Shown here piece after piece: positions 4,951 to 5,966 of a stretch of 5,966 nucleotides of DNA; the stretch's first letter is position 1, and each line of letters begins with the position of its first letter. The position numbers and the translations under genes were made by a program. The notes under the pieces are model-generated. The model did not search any database. It was not told the origin of the DNA and saw nothing but the letters and a program-made list of their open reading frames with translations. The DNA comes from Acidobacteriaceae bacterium (GTDB lineage Bacteria > Acidobacteriota > Terriglobia > Terriglobales > Acidobacteriaceae), in assembly GCA_027364815.1 (NCBI GenBank), contig DAHXOQ010000183.1, positions 1 to 5,966 on the forward strand, given 5' to 3'.

Positions 4951-5715
4951 TTAATTATCCCCACTCAACAGCGACCCAACAATCCCGCCGATGACCGCGC
5001 CCCCGCCAACATTGCGCGCATCATTGCCGGCCTTCGGCAGATACGGCACCAGCGCATGAGCCAGCCTTGAGAGCGGCAACGTTTGCAGCCAGATCGAGCC
5101 CGGCCCCGTCAGCGCCGCCAGAAAAATTCCATCCCCGCCAAAGAGCGCGTTCTTGATTCCCGGCACCGTCGTAATGTTGAAGCCAACCGACGATTGGAAG
5201 GCACCCACATGGCCCGGATGCACGCGCAAGGTCTCGCCCGGCTTCAAGTCTTTTTGGATCATTTCGCCTGAAAGTTCCAGCCACGCCGTACCTTGCCCGG
5301 AAAGTTTCTGCAGAATGAATCCATCGCCGCCAAAGATTCCCGCGCCCAGCGATTGCTGAAATCCAATTGTCAAATTCACCTGCGGCGTCGCGCACATGAA
5401 GCCATGCCGGTGCACCATCAACTCGCTTCCCGGCTGAATCTCCACTGGAATAATGTGCCCCGGCATTTTTGCCGCAAAGCTCACCGAGCCCGGCGTTCCA
5501 ACCGCCCAGTACTCGGTCATGAAAAGGCTTCCGCCGCTCGCCACGCGCTTGAGCGCCCCAAAAAATCCGCCTCCGCCGCCGGCCTGCGTGTGCGTCTTCA
5601 TCTGAATCGACGAAGTCATCCAGGAGAGCTCGCCGCTCTCCGAGTAAATGCTTTCATTCGGTCCCAAATCAATTTCAAGAACCGGCAACACTGTGCCCAG
5701 AATATTCGCCTGCAT
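4951..5715 (-). CDS. AIM24 / TIGR00266 family protein
   Basis: The gene encodes 254 residues. The frame extends to an ATG at 5757, but AAGGAG at 5722-5727 sits 6 nt ahead of the ATG at 5715, and the family starts with a segment like MQANILGTVLPVLEIDL, so 5715 is chosen. Family features are clear: YSESGELSWM (24-33), a Gly run GGGGGFFGALKR (46-57), LFMTEYWA (64-71), and two related beta units with IFGGDGFILQKLSGQGTAWLEL (127-148) and LFGGDGIFLAALTGPGSIWLQTLP (191-214). The internal duplication gives a beta-sandwich fold. A Gly-rich hydrophobic C-terminus (236-254) may associate with membrane. The mitochondrial homologue Aim24 affects inner-membrane organisation. The role of bacterial members is not established. 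The gene is monocistronic, with its own strong terminator, and has GC-rich codon use like pepD. Confidence 0.95.
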   Translation of the reverse strand: MQANILGTVLPVLEIDLGPNESIYSESGELSWMTSSIQMKTHTQAGGGGGFFGALKRVASGGSLFMTEYWAVGTPGSVSFAAKMPGHIIPVEIQPGSELMVHRHGFMCATPQVNLTIGFQQSLGAGIFGGDGFILQKLSGQGTAWLELSGEMIQKDLKPGETLRVHPGHVGAFQSSVGFNITTVPGIKNALFGGDGIFLAALTGPGSIWLQTLPLSRLAHALVPYLPKAGNDARNVGGGAVIGGIVGSLLSGDN

Positions 5716-5721
5716 CGCTCT

Positions 5722-5727
5722 CTCCTT
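5722..5727 (-). promoter_or_regulatory. Shine-Dalgarno AAGGAG that sets the AIM24-like start
   Basis: AAGGAG reads on the minus strand 6 nt before the ATG at 5715 and lies inside the extended frame that begins at 5757. It shows that the 14 extra residues upstream (MELEQTG...) are not part of the protein. Confidence 0.88.
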
Positions 5728-5791
5728 ATTCAAGAATCCGGTTTGTTCAAGCTCCAATTTCGTAGCTCAGTCTACAGGCTTAATCCGCGCG

Positions 5792-5820
5792 ATAGTGATA
5801 ATTCTGCTCAAATTCCTCAA
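5792..5820 (-). promoter_or_regulatory. Weak candidate promoter for the AIM24-like gene
   Basis: TTGAGG (5815-5820) and CACTAT (5792-5797) are spaced by 17 nt on the minus strand, about 77 nt before the start codon. The -10 match is moderate, and other weak pairs exist nearby. Confidence 0.3.
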
Positions 5821-5851
5821 ATATCTCGCATTGCGGCCACGGTCTTGCTTC

Positions 5852-5882
5852 GCGGTAGGCAGGGGGACTTTATCCCCCGCAA
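5852..5882 (+). repeat. REP-like palindrome with GTAG head, copy 2
   Basis: GTAG (5855-5858) is followed by GC, an unpaired A, GGGGGA (5862-5867), CTTTA, TCCCCC (5873-5878) and GC. This is a hairpin with a single-base bulge, the imperfect-palindrome style of REP elements. It shares layout and most bases with copy 1 at 632-660 and lies upstream of the AIM24-like gene. Its final CAA runs straight into the heptamer array. Confidence 0.65.
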
Positions 5883-5966
5883 CTGAGAATTGAGAATTGA
5901 GAATTGAGAGCTGAGAACTGGGAACTGGGAACTGAGAACTGGGAACTGAGAACTGAGAACTGAGAA
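5883..5966 (+). repeat. Heptanucleotide array, 12 units of YTGRGAR, truncated by window end
   Basis: Twelve consecutive 7-nt units run in perfect phase from 5883 to the last base. They are CTGAGAA (6 copies), TTGAGAA (2), TTGAGAG (1) and CTGGGAA (3). Variation is limited to three positions (C/T, A/G, A/G). The array is non-coding as far as can be seen and probably continues to the right. Short tandem heptamers of this kind are known from cyanobacterial genomes (STRR) and other phyla, with no settled role. Confidence 0.92.

Noticed and set aside
5293..5886. Plus-strand frame of 197 codons opposite the AIM24-like gene
   Set aside because: It is Arg/His/Ser-rich shadow sequence without a Shine-Dalgarno. 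It overlaps the well-supported AIM24-like gene and runs through the REP-like element.
5883..5966. Right-edge array considered as a CRISPR or plasmid iteron array
   Set aside because: The units are 7 nt with no spacers, so it is not CRISPR. There are no replication gene, DnaA boxes or longer iterons nearby.

Overview
The window looks like chromosomal DNA from a high-GC soil or environmental bacterium, most likely an Acidobacteriota member. This is inferred from three things: the codon use of the flanking genes; a small lipoprotein of the 'DGNGNITSG' type, which I associate with that phylum; and GTAG-headed palindromic intergenic repeats beside heptanucleotide arrays. No rRNA or tRNA is present to confirm the taxonomy.

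Layout, left to right. (1) Positions 2-619 (+) hold the C-terminal 205 residues of an unrecognised GC-rich protein. (2) A REP-like palindrome (632-660) fills the gap between this gene and the convergent cluster. (3) Positions 720-2339 hold three minus-strand genes of visibly lower GC, read right to left: a zinc-ribbon-like protein (128 aa), a small protein with two CX4C motifs (105 aa), and an exported protein with five Sel1-like repeats (275 aa). The last two lie 10 nt apart and are almost certainly cotranscribed. All three use the same GAGGTG Shine-Dalgarno core. (4) Positions 2556-4004 (+) encode aminoacyl-histidine dipeptidase (PepD), with its metal and catalytic residues intact, on normal high-GC DNA. 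(5) Positions 4228-4716 (+) encode a very AT-rich small lipoprotein, bracketed by related hairpin-bearing sequences. (6) Positions 4951-5715 (-) encode an AIM24/TIGR00266-family protein with a textbook intrinsic terminator. The space between its stop codon and terminator is filled by a heptamer array whose transcribed strand fits the G-quadruplex consensus. (7) The right edge holds a second REP-like palindrome that runs directly into a 12-unit heptanucleotide array cut off by the window end.

Functionally this is a mosaic. Housekeeping genes (pepD, the AIM24-like gene, the partial gene) are interleaved with low-GC accessory genes (the three-gene cluster and the lipoprotein). There is no evidence of one shared pathway. 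The most unusual features are the uncharacterised zinc-ribbon / CX4C / Sel1 cluster, the REP and heptamer repeats, and the possible G-quadruplex beside a terminator. I see no transposase, integrase, CRISPR array or recognised defence system.
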